From the NCBI RefSeq assembly GCF_011369485.1, contig NZ_VXCA01000027.1, forward strand, positions 186,001 to 250,000: 64,000 nt of DNA. Direction: 5' to 3'. The translations under genes were made by a program, and so were the position numbers. Origin of the DNA: Pseudomonas atagonensis (GTDB lineage: Bacteria > Pseudomonadota > Gammaproteobacteria > Pseudomonadales > Pseudomonadaceae). Shown here piece after piece: positions 16,089-24,281 of this stretch. Position 1 is the stretch's first letter, and each line of letters opens with the position of its first letter. A model generated the notes under the pieces. The model ran no database searches and was not told the origin of the DNA. It was given only the letters and a program-made list of their open reading frames with translations.

Positions 16089-17921
16089 ATGCTCTATCGC
16101 CGTTTCGAACAACTGATCGACATATTCCGCGACGCCCCGACGGCGTCCCCGCCGGATCGTGTGCTCCCCTTCTACACCTATTACCTCAAGCAGGTCTGGC
16201 CGAGTTTCGCCGCCCTGCTGGTGGTGGGTCTGTTTGCCGCGCTGATCGAAGTGGCGCTGTTCAGTTACCTGAGCCGCATCATCGATCTGGCCCAAGGCAC
16301 GCCCAACCCGAATTTCTTCAGCGACCACGCCCTTGAACTGACGTGGATGCTGGTGGTCGCGCTCATCCTGCGGCCGATTTTCTTTGGTCTGCACGACCTG
16401 CTGGTGCACCAGACCCTGAGCCCGGGCATGACCAGCATGATCCGCTGGCAGAACCACAGTTACGTGCTCAAGCAGAGTCTGAACTTCTTCCAGAACGACT
16501 TCGCCGGACGTATCGCCCAACGCATCATGCAGACCGGCAATTCGTTGCGCGATTCCGCCGTTCAGGCAGTGGATGCGCTGTGGCATGTGTTGATCTACGC
16601 GATCAGCTCGCTGGTGCTGTTTGCCGAGGCCGACTGGCGCCTGATGATTCCGTTGCTGACGTGGATCGTCGCGTACATCGGCGCGCTGTATTACTTCGTG
16701 CCACGGGTGAAGGATCGCTCGGTGGAAGCGTCCGACGCGCGCTCGAAACTGATGGGGCGAATCGTCGACGGCTACACCAACATCGCCACGCTGAAGCTGT
16801 TCGCCCACACCAATTTCGAGCAGCACTACGCCAAGGAAGCCATCGAAGAGCAGACCGTCAAAGCGCAAATGGCCGGCCGCGTGGTCACCAGCATGGACGT
16901 GGCGATCACCGCCATGAACGGCTTGCTGATCGTCGGCACCACCGCCCTCGCGCTGTGGCTGTGGACGCAGTCGCTGATCACCGTCGGTGCGATCGCCCTG
17001 GCCACCGGCCTGGTGATCCGCATCGTCAACATGTCCGGGTGGATCATGTGGGTGGTCACCGGCATTTTCGAGAACATCGGCATGGTGCAGGACGGTCTGC
17101 GAACCATCTCGCAACCGGTCAGCGTCACCGATCACGAGCAGGCCAAACCGCTGACGGTGGCTCGTGGCGAAGTGCGTTTCGAGCACGTGGATTTTCACTA
17201 CGGCAAGAAGAAAGGCATCATCGGCGACCTCAACCTGACCATCAAGCCGGGTGAGAAAATCGGCCTGATCGGGCCGTCGGGCGCCGGCAAATCGACCCTG
17301 GTCAACCTGCTGCTGCGCCTGTACGACGTTGAAGGCGGACGCATTCTGGTCGACGGTCAGAACATCGCCGAAGTCGGCCAGGAAAGCCTGCGTGCACGCA
17401 TCGGCATGATCACCCAGGACACCTCGCTGCTGCACCGTTCGATCCGCGACAATTTGCTGTACGGCAAACCCGACGCCACCGACGCCGAGCTTTGGGACGC
17501 GGTGCACAAGGCCCGTGCCGATGAGTTCATTCCGGTGTTGTCGGACGCCGAAGGCCGCACCGGCTTCGATGCACACGTCGGTGAACGCGGCGTGAAGTTG
17601 TCCGGTGGCCAGCGCCAGCGCATCGCCATTGCCCGGGTACTGCTCAAGGACGCGCCGATCCTGATCATGGACGAAGCGACCTCAGCGCTGGACTCGGAGG
17701 TCGAAGCGGCGATTCAGGAAAGCCTGGAAACCCTGATGCAGGGCAAAACCGTGATCGCGATTGCCCATCGCCTCTCGACCATCGCACGCATGGATCGGCT
17801 GGTGGTACTGGAAAACGGCAAGATCGCCGAGAGCGGCACCCACGCCGAGTTGCTGGCGCATCGCGGTTTGTATGCCAGATTGTGGGCGCACCAGACCGGA
17901 GGGTTTGTCGGCATCGATTGA
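16089..17921 (+). CDS. ABC transporter, fused permease and ATPase
   Basis: A 610-residue half-transporter of the MsbA/exporter type. An N-terminal membrane domain with about six helices (residues 35-340) is followed by an ATP-binding domain: Walker A GPSGAGKST (about 399-407), Q-loop ITQD, signature LSGGQRQ, Walker B ILIMDEATSALD and the H-loop AHRLST. It should work as a homodimer in the inner membrane; the substrate is unknown. It starts 88 bases after ppiA and is followed by a REP doublet. Confidence 0.93.
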   Translation: MLYRRFEQLIDIFRDAPTASPPDRVLPFYTYYLKQVWPSFAALLVVGLFAALIEVALFSYLSRIIDLAQGTPNPNFFSDHALELTWMLVVALILRPIFFGLHDLLVHQTLSPGMTSMIRWQNHSYVLKQSLNFFQNDFAGRIAQRIMQTGNSLRDSAVQAVDALWHVLIYAISSLVLFAEADWRLMIPLLTWIVAYIGALYYFVPRVKDRSVEASDARSKLMGRIVDGYTNIATLKLFAHTNFEQHYAKEAIEEQTVKAQMAGRVVTSMDVAITAMNGLLIVGTTALALWLWTQSLITVGAIALATGLVIRIVNMSGWIMWVVTGIFENIGMVQDGLRTISQPVSVTDHEQAKPLTVARGEVRFEHVDFHYGKKKGIIGDLNLTIKPGEKIGLIGPSGAGKSTLVNLLLRLYDVEGGRILVDGQNIAEVGQESLRARIGMITQDTSLLHRSIRDNLLYGKPDATDAELWDAVHKARADEFIPVLSDAEGRTGFDAHVGERGVKLSGGQRQRIAIARVLLKDAPILIMDEATSALDSEVEAAIQESLETLMQGKTVIAIAHRLSTIARMDRLVVLENGKIAESGTHAELLAHRGLYARLWAHQTGGFVGID

Positions 17922-17944
17922 TCATTTGGCCAACAAAAACCTAG

Positions 17945-18032
17945 TGTGGGAGGGGGCTTGCTCCCGAAAGCGGGGTGTCAGTACCGAACATTTGACTGGC
18001 ACGCCGCCTTCGGGAGCAAGCCCCCTCCCACA
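17945..18032. repeat. REP doublet (GGGGGCTTGCTCCCGA type)
   Basis: Arms 17945-17968 and 18009-18032 are exact reverse complements. It fills a third of the 302-base gap between the ABC gene and aqpZ; the remainder (18033-18223) shows no gene. Confidence 0.9.
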
Positions 18033-18223
18033 TTGGCCGGTAACCAACCTGAAGATCGCCACAGCCCTCTAACTACGGGCGCTGGCGGTTTTTTTCGCCT
18101 GCTGGAAATCCACGAAATCCCTGCTGTACTGAGCCAAGGCTCCAGCACGAAGCCTGTCGTAAGTCTGCAGGGACGCACCACTCGATGCAGTCTCGATAGC
18201 ATGCCTATCAAGGACTCTCTCTC

Positions 18224-18919
18224 ATGTCTCTGTTCAAGCGTTCAGTCACGGAGTTGCTGGGTACGTTCTGGTTGGTTTTGGGTGGTTGTGGCAGTGCGGT
18301 GATCGCCGCCTCTTCACCATTGGGAATCGGGGTGCTGGGGGTGGCCCTGGCGTTTGGTCTGACAGTGCTGACCATGGCGTTCGCCATCGGCCGCATCAGC
18401 GGTTGTCACCTGAACCCGGCGGTCTCGGTCGGGCTGGTGGTCGGCGGTCGATTTCCGGCCAAAGATTTGCCTGCCTACATCATCGCCCAAGTGCTCGGCG
18501 CGATCCTCGCGGCAGCGCTGATCGCGCACATCGCCAGCGGCAAGGAAGGCTTCGACATCGCCGCCGGCCTGGCGTCCAACGGTTATGGCGATCACTCGCC
18601 CGGCAAGTATTCGATGGCCGCAGGGTTCGTCACGGAACTGGTGATGACGGCGATGTTCGTGATCATCATTCTGGGCGCCACCGACAAACGCGCGCCGGCG
18701 GGACTGGCACCGATCGCCATCGGCCTGGCCCTGACGCTCATTCACCTGATCTCGATTCCAGTGACCAACACCTCGGTGAACCCGGCGCGCAGCACCGGCC
18801 CGGCGCTGATAGTCGGTGGCTGGGCGATTGCGCAACTGTGGATGTTCTGGGTCGCGCCACTGATTGGCGCGGTGATTGGCGGCGGGATTTATCGCTGGCT
18901 GGGTAAAGAGGAGTCCTGA
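18224..18919 (+). CDS. aqpZ: Aquaporin Z
   Basis: A 231-residue six-helix channel. The two half-helix NPA motifs are present: HLNPAVS (about 64) and SVNPARSTGPA (about 185), the latter with the selectivity-filter Arg. Thr or Cys and His positions of AqpZ rather than glycerol facilitators are consistent with a water channel. AAGGA lies 8 bases before the ATG. A REP doublet follows 17 bases after the stop. Confidence 0.94.
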   Translation: MSLFKRSVTELLGTFWLVLGGCGSAVIAASSPLGIGVLGVALAFGLTVLTMAFAIGRISGCHLNPAVSVGLVVGGRFPAKDLPAYIIAQVLGAILAAALIAHIASGKEGFDIAAGLASNGYGDHSPGKYSMAAGFVTELVMTAMFVIIILGATDKRAPAGLAPIAIGLALTLIHLISIPVTNTSVNPARSTGPALIVGGWAIAQLWMFWVAPLIGAVIGGGIYRWLGKEES

Positions 18920-18936
18920 TACCACTGTAGATCCCC

Positions 18937-19023
18937 TGTGGGAGGGGGCTTGCTCCCGAAGGCGTCGTTTCAGTCATATTTGCCGTACTGACCCACCGCA
19001 TTCGGGAGCAAGCCCCCTCCCCC
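18937..19023. repeat. REP doublet (GGGGGCTTGCTCCCGA type)
   Basis: Left arm 18937-18960 and right arm 19001-19023 (final bases CCCCC instead of CCACA) pair over about 22 bases. It sits between convergent genes, 11 bases from the stop of the FemAB-like gene. Confidence 0.88.
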
Positions 19024-19033
19024 AAAAGCGGAT

Positions 19034-20158
19034 CTATGTCTGGCGGTAGGGCAAGGCGCTTTTTGCCTCCTCGGCATAGGCCAGCACGCCAGCACGCTCC
19101 TGGTGCAGGAAGTCTTTGACCGCCGCTTTCAGCCCCGGATGGCGCAAGTAGTGCCACGAGTGGGTGATCACCGGTTCAAAGCCGCGAATCAGTTTGTGCT
19201 CGCCCTGAGCACCGGCGTCGAAGCGCTGAAATCCGTTGGCAATTGCATAGTCCATGCCCTGATAAAAACAGGTCTCGAAGTGCAGCCGATCAAACTCGGC
19301 GAGGCAGCCCCAATAGCGCCCATAGAAGCTGTCGCCCCCGACCAGACTGAACGCCATCGCCACCGGCCGTGAACCCTGTTTGGCCAGCACCACTCGGATC
19401 GACTCGGGCATGCGCTCGGCCAGCAGACTGAAAAATTCCCGGGTCAGATACGGCGCTTGTCGACGCACTGCGTAGGTATTGGCGTAGCAGGCGTAAACGA
19501 AATCCCACTGCGCCTCGTCCAGTTCTCGCCCCTCCAGCCATTCAAACTCAAAGCCCTGCCCCGCCACCTGTTCGCGCTCCTTGCGCATCTGCTTACGCTT
19601 GCGCGAACTGAGCACGTCGAGAAAATCCTGAAAGTCGCGATAACCGCGATTTTGCCAGTGGTACTGACAGCCGATGCGCTGCAGCCAGCCAGGCTGTTCG
19701 GCCATCGCGGCATCGGTAAACGGATCGGTGAAATTGATGTGCGCGCTGAAGAGTTCTTCGATTTCCAGATAACCCGGCAAGCTCTTGAGCAGTTCAAAAC
19801 CGTCCTCGACGCTGGCCGCCAACAGCCGCGGGCCGCTGACCGGACTGAACGGCACGGCGATCAGCAATTTGGGGTAGTAGTCGATCCCGGCCCGGGCGCA
19901 GGCATCGGCCCAGCCATGGTCAAACACATACTCGCCGTAGGAATGCCACTTGCGATAACCGGGCAATGCCGCGATCAATCGCCCCTCTTCGATATGCAGT
20001 AAATGCTCAGGTTGCCAACCGGTGTGGGGGCCAACGCTACCACTGTCTTCCAGTGCACTGAGAAACGCATGGCGCAAGAACGGCTGATTCTCCGGCACCA
20101 GTGCGTCCCACGTGGGCGGGGCAATTTCTGACAGGTTTTGCAGGCATTGCAAAGGCAT
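19034..20158 (-). CDS. FemAB-like GNAT-fold protein (PF04339 / DUF482 type)
   Basis: A 374-residue protein. I start it at ATG 20158, with GGAG 9 bases before; a GTG at 20173 overlaps the ribosome-binding site. Recognisable segments are NFTDPFTDAAMAEQPGW, SSRKRKQMRKER and FDAGAQGEHKLIRGFEP, the last being the most conserved stretch of this family, often annotated as peptidogalycan or peptidoglycan-biosynthesis related. The fold is two GNAT domains as in FemAB aminoacyl transferases, but no substrate has been shown here. The gene stands alone. Confidence 0.85.
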   Translation of the reverse strand: MPLQCLQNLSEIAPPTWDALVPENQPFLRHAFLSALEDSGSVGPHTGWQPEHLLHIEEGRLIAALPGYRKWHSYGEYVFDHGWADACARAGIDYYPKLLIAVPFSPVSGPRLLAASVEDGFELLKSLPGYLEIEELFSAHINFTDPFTDAAMAEQPGWLQRIGCQYHWQNRGYRDFQDFLDVLSSRKRKQMRKEREQVAGQGFEFEWLEGRELDEAQWDFVYACYANTYAVRRQAPYLTREFFSLLAERMPESIRVVLAKQGSRPVAMAFSLVGGDSFYGRYWGCLAEFDRLHFETCFYQGMDYAIANGFQRFDAGAQGEHKLIRGFEPVITHSWHYLRHPGLKAAVKDFLHQERAGVLAYAEEAKSALPYRQT

Positions 20159-20437
20159 CGACAAGCTCTCCACATCTGGGCTTCAGCGCCCGGCGAGTAT
20201 CGCCGATCGCGTGGCATTACACACCCGCAATCGGGCGACAGCGCTCTAGATCAATAGTTCACGAGCACTTCGCATCGTCATCAACCTGCCATCATCGTGC
20301 CACTGCTCTGTCATAAACCATCGCGATACTGGCGCCTGTTTTTAGAGCGCCGGGTTCTACCCGGACACTGTTTTCCGACCTCACGTCGGTTGTGCCCAGG
20401 ATGGTTCAGCCATCCCCTCTCATCTTCGGAGATTGCT

Positions 20438-21760
20438 ATGCGTCTTGCTTCCACGAAAACTGCGGCGGCCCTGTGCGGTGGCCTGTTACTGGCCATGAGC
20501 GTTCCGGCCAGTGCTGCAGTCGACGCCAAACTGCTCGACATGCTCAAGGCTAACGGTTCGATTTCCCAGGCGCAGTACATTGAACTGCAAACTGAACTGG
20601 CCAAGGATCAGAAGGCTCAGCAAATCGCGCAGCAGGCGCAGCAAGAGACCAATGAACAAGTCGCGGCTGTCGCGAAGAAGACCAACGAACAAAGCGCCTT
20701 CGATCAGAAACTGGCGTGGGCCGCCAAGACCCAGTTCAAGGGTGACGTACGTTTCCGTCAGGAAACCATCAAGATCGACGGCGAGCCGAACAACGGCGGC
20801 CGCGACAAGGATCGCCAGCGTATCCGTGCCCGTCTGGGTGCGTACACCGAGATCAACCCGCAAGTCGACACTGGCATCCGTATCGCCACCGGCGGCGGCG
20901 ACGACGCGCGTTCGACCAACCAGGATCAGGACAACTACTTCGACAAGAAGCAGATCTGGCTCGACCTGGGTTACATCGACTACCACCCTGATCAGATCAA
21001 GAACCTGCACATCATCGGCGGCAAGATGCTGCAGCCATGGGTGAGCATGGGCGACGTGATCTGGGATAGCGACATCAACCCGGAAGGTCTGGCCGTTACC
21101 TACAAGTACCCGCTGGGCAGCAGCGCCGAACTGTTCGGCAGCCTGGGTAACTACAACCTCAAGGACAACGTCGACGGCGATGGCGTGCAATTCCGTCACG
21201 ACCTGCGTCTGACGTCCGGCCAGTTGGGTAGCCGCTTCAACATCACCGACAACCTGAAAGTGACCCTGGGCGGCAGCATCTACGCCTACCAGAACGACGA
21301 TGACAGCCGCTGCACCGGTACTTCCACGCCGTGCGCCCTGGCGGTCAACGGCAACTCGGCCAACAACGAATTCCGTCTGTATGAAGGGTTCAGCCAGGTC
21401 GACATCGGCGGTCTGCCGATGCCTTTGTCGTTCTACGGCCAGTACGTGAAGAACAACGATGCCGTGACCGATCAGGACACCGCCTGGCTGCTCGGCGCCA
21501 AGTCGAAAGTCTTCGGCCTGAACCTCGATTACAACTATCGTGACGTGCAGCGCAATGCGGTGGTCGGCGCCTTCACCGACTCCGACTTCGCCAACGGCAC
21601 CACTGGTTCGCGTGGTCACAAGTTCAAGGTTGGCTACGACATCGACAAGAACTTCGCCATCGGCGCTACCTACTTCCTGACCAAGGCTGACTTCGCCAGC
21701 CGTACCCAGCGTGATGCAGACGCCAACACCCTGCAGCTGGACGCGGAAGCCAAGTTCTAA
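20438..21760 (+). CDS. Putative outer-membrane porin (Porin_5 family)
   Basis: A 440-residue protein starting at ATG 20438 (GGAGA 5 bases before); an upstream in-frame start would place 47 residues before a clear Sec signal, so it is rejected. The signal ends at PASAA. Residues about 30-85 form a Gln/Lys/Glu-rich coiled-coil-like segment, and the rest alternates as a beta-barrel ending in an aromatic residue (EAKF). Length and the N-terminal helix match putative porins common in Pseudomonas. It has its own promoter region and a terminator at 21841. Confidence 0.9.
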   Translation: MRLASTKTAAALCGGLLLAMSVPASAAVDAKLLDMLKANGSISQAQYIELQTELAKDQKAQQIAQQAQQETNEQVAAVAKKTNEQSAFDQKLAWAAKTQFKGDVRFRQETIKIDGEPNNGGRDKDRQRIRARLGAYTEINPQVDTGIRIATGGGDDARSTNQDQDNYFDKKQIWLDLGYIDYHPDQIKNLHIIGGKMLQPWVSMGDVIWDSDINPEGLAVTYKYPLGSSAELFGSLGNYNLKDNVDGDGVQFRHDLRLTSGQLGSRFNITDNLKVTLGGSIYAYQNDDDSRCTGTSTPCALAVNGNSANNEFRLYEGFSQVDIGGLPMPLSFYGQYVKNNDAVTDQDTAWLLGAKSKVFGLNLDYNYRDVQRNAVVGAFTDSDFANGTTGSRGHKFKVGYDIDKNFAIGATYFLTKADFASRTQRDADANTLQLDAEAKF

Positions 21761-21840
21761 GAAAACAGCTACAAGCTTCGAGCGACAAGCTGCAAGTCAC
21801 CGCTCCCCTTGCGACTTGCCGATCGAAGCGGATTTACCTG

Positions 21841-21905
21841 CAGTCCGGTGCAGCAACAGCGATCCCCATCATCCGTTCGCTGGCGTTGCACCGGGCTGAT
21901 TTTTT
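21841..21905 (+). terminator. Terminator of the porin gene
   Basis: CAGTCCGGTGCA (21841-21852) pairs with TGCACCGGGCTG (21887-21898; one G-T pair), then ATTTTTT. The loop is long (34 bases) but the stem and U-tract are clear. Confidence 0.75.
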
Positions 21906-21906
21906 A

Positions 21907-22143
21907 TCAGCTCCGATCCTTGCGGCGTTGCTCGGCCAATCGCTCGGCCAACGCGTCCACGCCCTCTTCAGGCTTCTGCGGCATCGCCTTCAACGTGGCC
22001 TGCATCAATTTCATTTGCCGAATAAAGCGTCGGCAGTTGGGGCAGAACATCAGGTGATGACGCACCATCAGCTTCTCGCGAAAGCTCAGTTGGCCATCGA
22101 GATAATCGCTGGAGCGCGCCACTTGCTCCTTACAGGTCAGCAT
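21907..22143 (-). CDS. Soluble zinc-finger anti-sigma factor
   Basis: A 78-residue protein with a ZAS/zf-HC2 pattern: His29-His30, then Cys34 and Cys37 (CPNC), plus Cys4. It has no membrane helix, so it is a cytoplasmic anti-sigma domain rather than a transmembrane sensor. Its start overlaps the end of the ECF sigma gene by 7 bases, which implies translational coupling; it should bind and inhibit that sigma factor. Confidence 0.88.
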   Translation of the reverse strand: MLTCKEQVARSSDYLDGQLSFREKLMVRHHLMFCPNCRRFIRQMKLMQATLKAMPQKPEEGVDALAERLAEQRRKDRS

Positions 22144-22748
22144 TCCCCGGTCTCCTCAAAATGCTCCACGGTCGCGAAGACTTTCAGCCGCGCACGATGC
22201 AGCAGCACACGGACATTGGAGAGCGAGATCTCCAGAAGATTACAGATCTCTTCCAGCTCCAGACCCTGACGCTCGCGCAGCAGCAAAACGCTGCTCTGCA
22301 GCTCCGACAGGCTGGCCAGAGTGTGTTCCAGACAGTCACGCAATTCGCCTTCGGTCAGCAACGCCTCGGGCGTGTCCTGATGCCAGGCAAACGGCGCCAC
22401 CAGCCAATGACCGTCACCGGGGGAAAAACGATCATCGTCGACAGTGCCGTGGGGTGACGGCAGGTCATCCATCAGCACTTCGCGGCGATTCTGTTTGTAG
22501 CGACTTTTGGCCGAGTTGGCCGTGATGGTCAGCAGCCAGGTCTTGAGACTGGAGCGCCCCTCGAAGCTGCCGATATGGCGCACCACTGACAACCAGGCGT
22601 CCTGCACCACTTCCTCGACATGACGCTGGCCGACAATCGCATAGGCCACGGCGCGCATGGCGCTCTGGTAGGTCGTGACCAGTTCCTTGAAAGCCTTTTG
22701 CTCACCGGCGAGCAGGCGTTCGAGCAGTTGGGTGTCATCTACCGCCAT
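22137..22748 (-). CDS. ECF-type RNA polymerase sigma factor
   Basis: A 203-residue sigma-70 family protein with AAGGAG 8 bases before ATG 22748. Region 2 spans about residues 18-85 (VVQDAWLSVVRHIGSFEGRSSLKTWLLTI), and region 4 about 140-195 (LSELQSSVLLLRERQGLELEEICNLLEISLSNVRVLLHRAR). The linker between them is long, about 50 residues with GDGHWLVAPFAWH. It is paired with a small zinc-finger anti-sigma. The target promoters and the signal are unknown; a thiol or metal input is plausible from the ZAS partner only. Confidence 0.93.
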   Translation of the reverse strand: MAVDDTQLLERLLAGEQKAFKELVTTYQSAMRAVAYAIVGQRHVEEVVQDAWLSVVRHIGSFEGRSSLKTWLLTITANSAKSRYKQNRREVLMDDLPSPHGTVDDDRFSPGDGHWLVAPFAWHQDTPEALLTEGELRDCLEHTLASLSELQSSVLLLRERQGLELEEICNLLEISLSNVRVLLHRARLKVFATVEHFEETGEC

Positions 22749-22897
22749 CCAGAAATCTCCTTGTTCCTACTTCGAGATGCTAACGGCAGGACTTCGCATC
22801 AACCGATGTCCTGCCGATATTTCCGAAAATTACAGCGTTTGTGCTGCCTTGGATGTAGGAAAATTCAGAGATATTAAGGGGAAATGAACCCTCAATC

Positions 22898-24019
22898 TCA
22901 GCGCTTGCGCAGAATCACACTGCCAATCGAGTAACCGGCACCGAACGAACTCAGCACGGCCAGCGAACCGGCAGCCAGATCATCCTGATACTTGTGGAAA
23001 GCAATCACGGAACCGGCAGAGCTGGTGTTGGCGTAAGTGTCGAGAATCACCGGCGCTTCTTCTTCGGTCGCCTCGCGGCCGAGCAGCTTGCGCACGATCA
23101 GGTGGTTCATGCTCAGGTTGGCCTGGTGCAGCCAGAAGCGCTTGACGTCACCGACGTTGAGCTTGTTCTCTTCCAGGTGCTCGCCAATCAGCTCGGCCAC
23201 CATCGGGCAGACATCCTTGAACACCTTGCGGCCTTCCTGCACGAACAGTTTGTCGCGAGCGCCAATGCCCTCTTCCGCCGCGCGGTTGAGGAAACCGAAG
23301 TTGTTGCGGATGTTGTTGGAGAACTTGGTCAGCAGTTTGGTGCTGACCACGTCGAACTGGTGTTTGGAGGTGGCGGTGTCCGCGCGCTCGATGATCACCG
23401 CAGTCGCAGCGTCGCCGAAGATGAAGTGGCTATCGCGGTCACGGAAGTTCAGGTGACCGGTGCAGACTTCCGGGTTGACCATCAGAATGGCCCGCGCCTG
23501 GCCCAGTTGCACGCTGTTGGCAGCTTGCTGGATGCCGAAGGTTGCCGACGAGCAAGCAACGTTCATGTCGAAACCGAAGCCTTGAATGCCCAAAGCTTCC
23601 TGGACTTCGATGGCGATGGCCGGGTAGGCGCGCTGCAGGTTGGAGCAGGCGACGATCACACCGTCGATGTCAGCGGCGGTTTTGCCGGCGCGCTGCAAGG
23701 CTTGCTCAGCAGCACCGATGGCCATCTGGCAAAGCACCGACCATTCGTCGTTGGAACGCTCCGGCAGGCGTGGCGCCATGCGCTGCGGATCAAGAATGCC
23801 GTCCTTGTCCATGACGAAGCGGCTCTTGATGCCCGAGGCTTTTTCAATGAACGCGGCGCTGGATTCGGTCAGAGCCTGGATCTCGCCGCTGGCGATGGCG
23901 TCAGCGTTGTCCGCGTTGAACTGCGCGACGTAGGTATTGAAAGACTGCACCAGCTCTTCGTTGGAGATGCTGTTGGCCGGGGTGTACAGGCCGGTGCCGC
24001 TGATGACGACGTTATGCAT
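22898..24019 (-). CDS. Beta-ketoacyl-ACP synthase III (long FabH-like form)
   Basis: A 373-residue thiolase-fold synthase starting MHNVVISGTGLY at ATG 24019. The catalytic triad is visible: Cys in NVACSSATFG, His in WLHQAN, Asn in TYANTSSAGS. It is some 50 residues longer than ordinary FabH, with an inserted segment near the N-terminus (FNADNADAIASGEIQ). It resembles the Pseudomonas FabH-like enzyme PA3286, reported to condense octanoyl-CoA with malonyl-ACP and so feed beta-oxidation products into synthesis; that assignment is by memory of the family and should be checked. The gene stands alone. Confidence 0.88.
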   Translation of the reverse strand: MHNVVISGTGLYTPANSISNEELVQSFNTYVAQFNADNADAIASGEIQALTESSAAFIEKASGIKSRFVMDKDGILDPQRMAPRLPERSNDEWSVLCQMAIGAAEQALQRAGKTAADIDGVIVACSNLQRAYPAIAIEVQEALGIQGFGFDMNVACSSATFGIQQAANSVQLGQARAILMVNPEVCTGHLNFRDRDSHFIFGDAATAVIIERADTATSKHQFDVVSTKLLTKFSNNIRNNFGFLNRAAEEGIGARDKLFVQEGRKVFKDVCPMVAELIGEHLEENKLNVGDVKRFWLHQANLSMNHLIVRKLLGREATEEEAPVILDTYANTSSAGSVIAFHKYQDDLAAGSLAVLSSFGAGYSIGSVILRKR

Positions 24020-24281
24020 GGTCGTTTCTCTAATCTGTTCAGGCAGAAAGTGCTGGGACCGTCGTTCCAACACGCAAAGGGTCTATTCCCATCCGGGGGA
24101 CGCAAACCTGGCATCGTTTTATTCCGCCGCGCGACATGGCCGAAGGCTCTGGGTCGCGAAACCGGCGTTTATGGTCGCGAAGTTTGCCATAAACCCGAGG
24201 TTTTAGCCCCTTTCTCAAGCACAACCGCCATTCACTGCAAGGGCGCACTTTTGTGGCGAGGGATCGGGGGATTACTCCCGG

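Noticed and set aside
15990..17576. 528-codon minus-strand frame opposite the ABC transporter
   Set aside because: It is His/Gln/Arg-rich shadow sequence; Walker A, signature and Walker B are on the plus strand.
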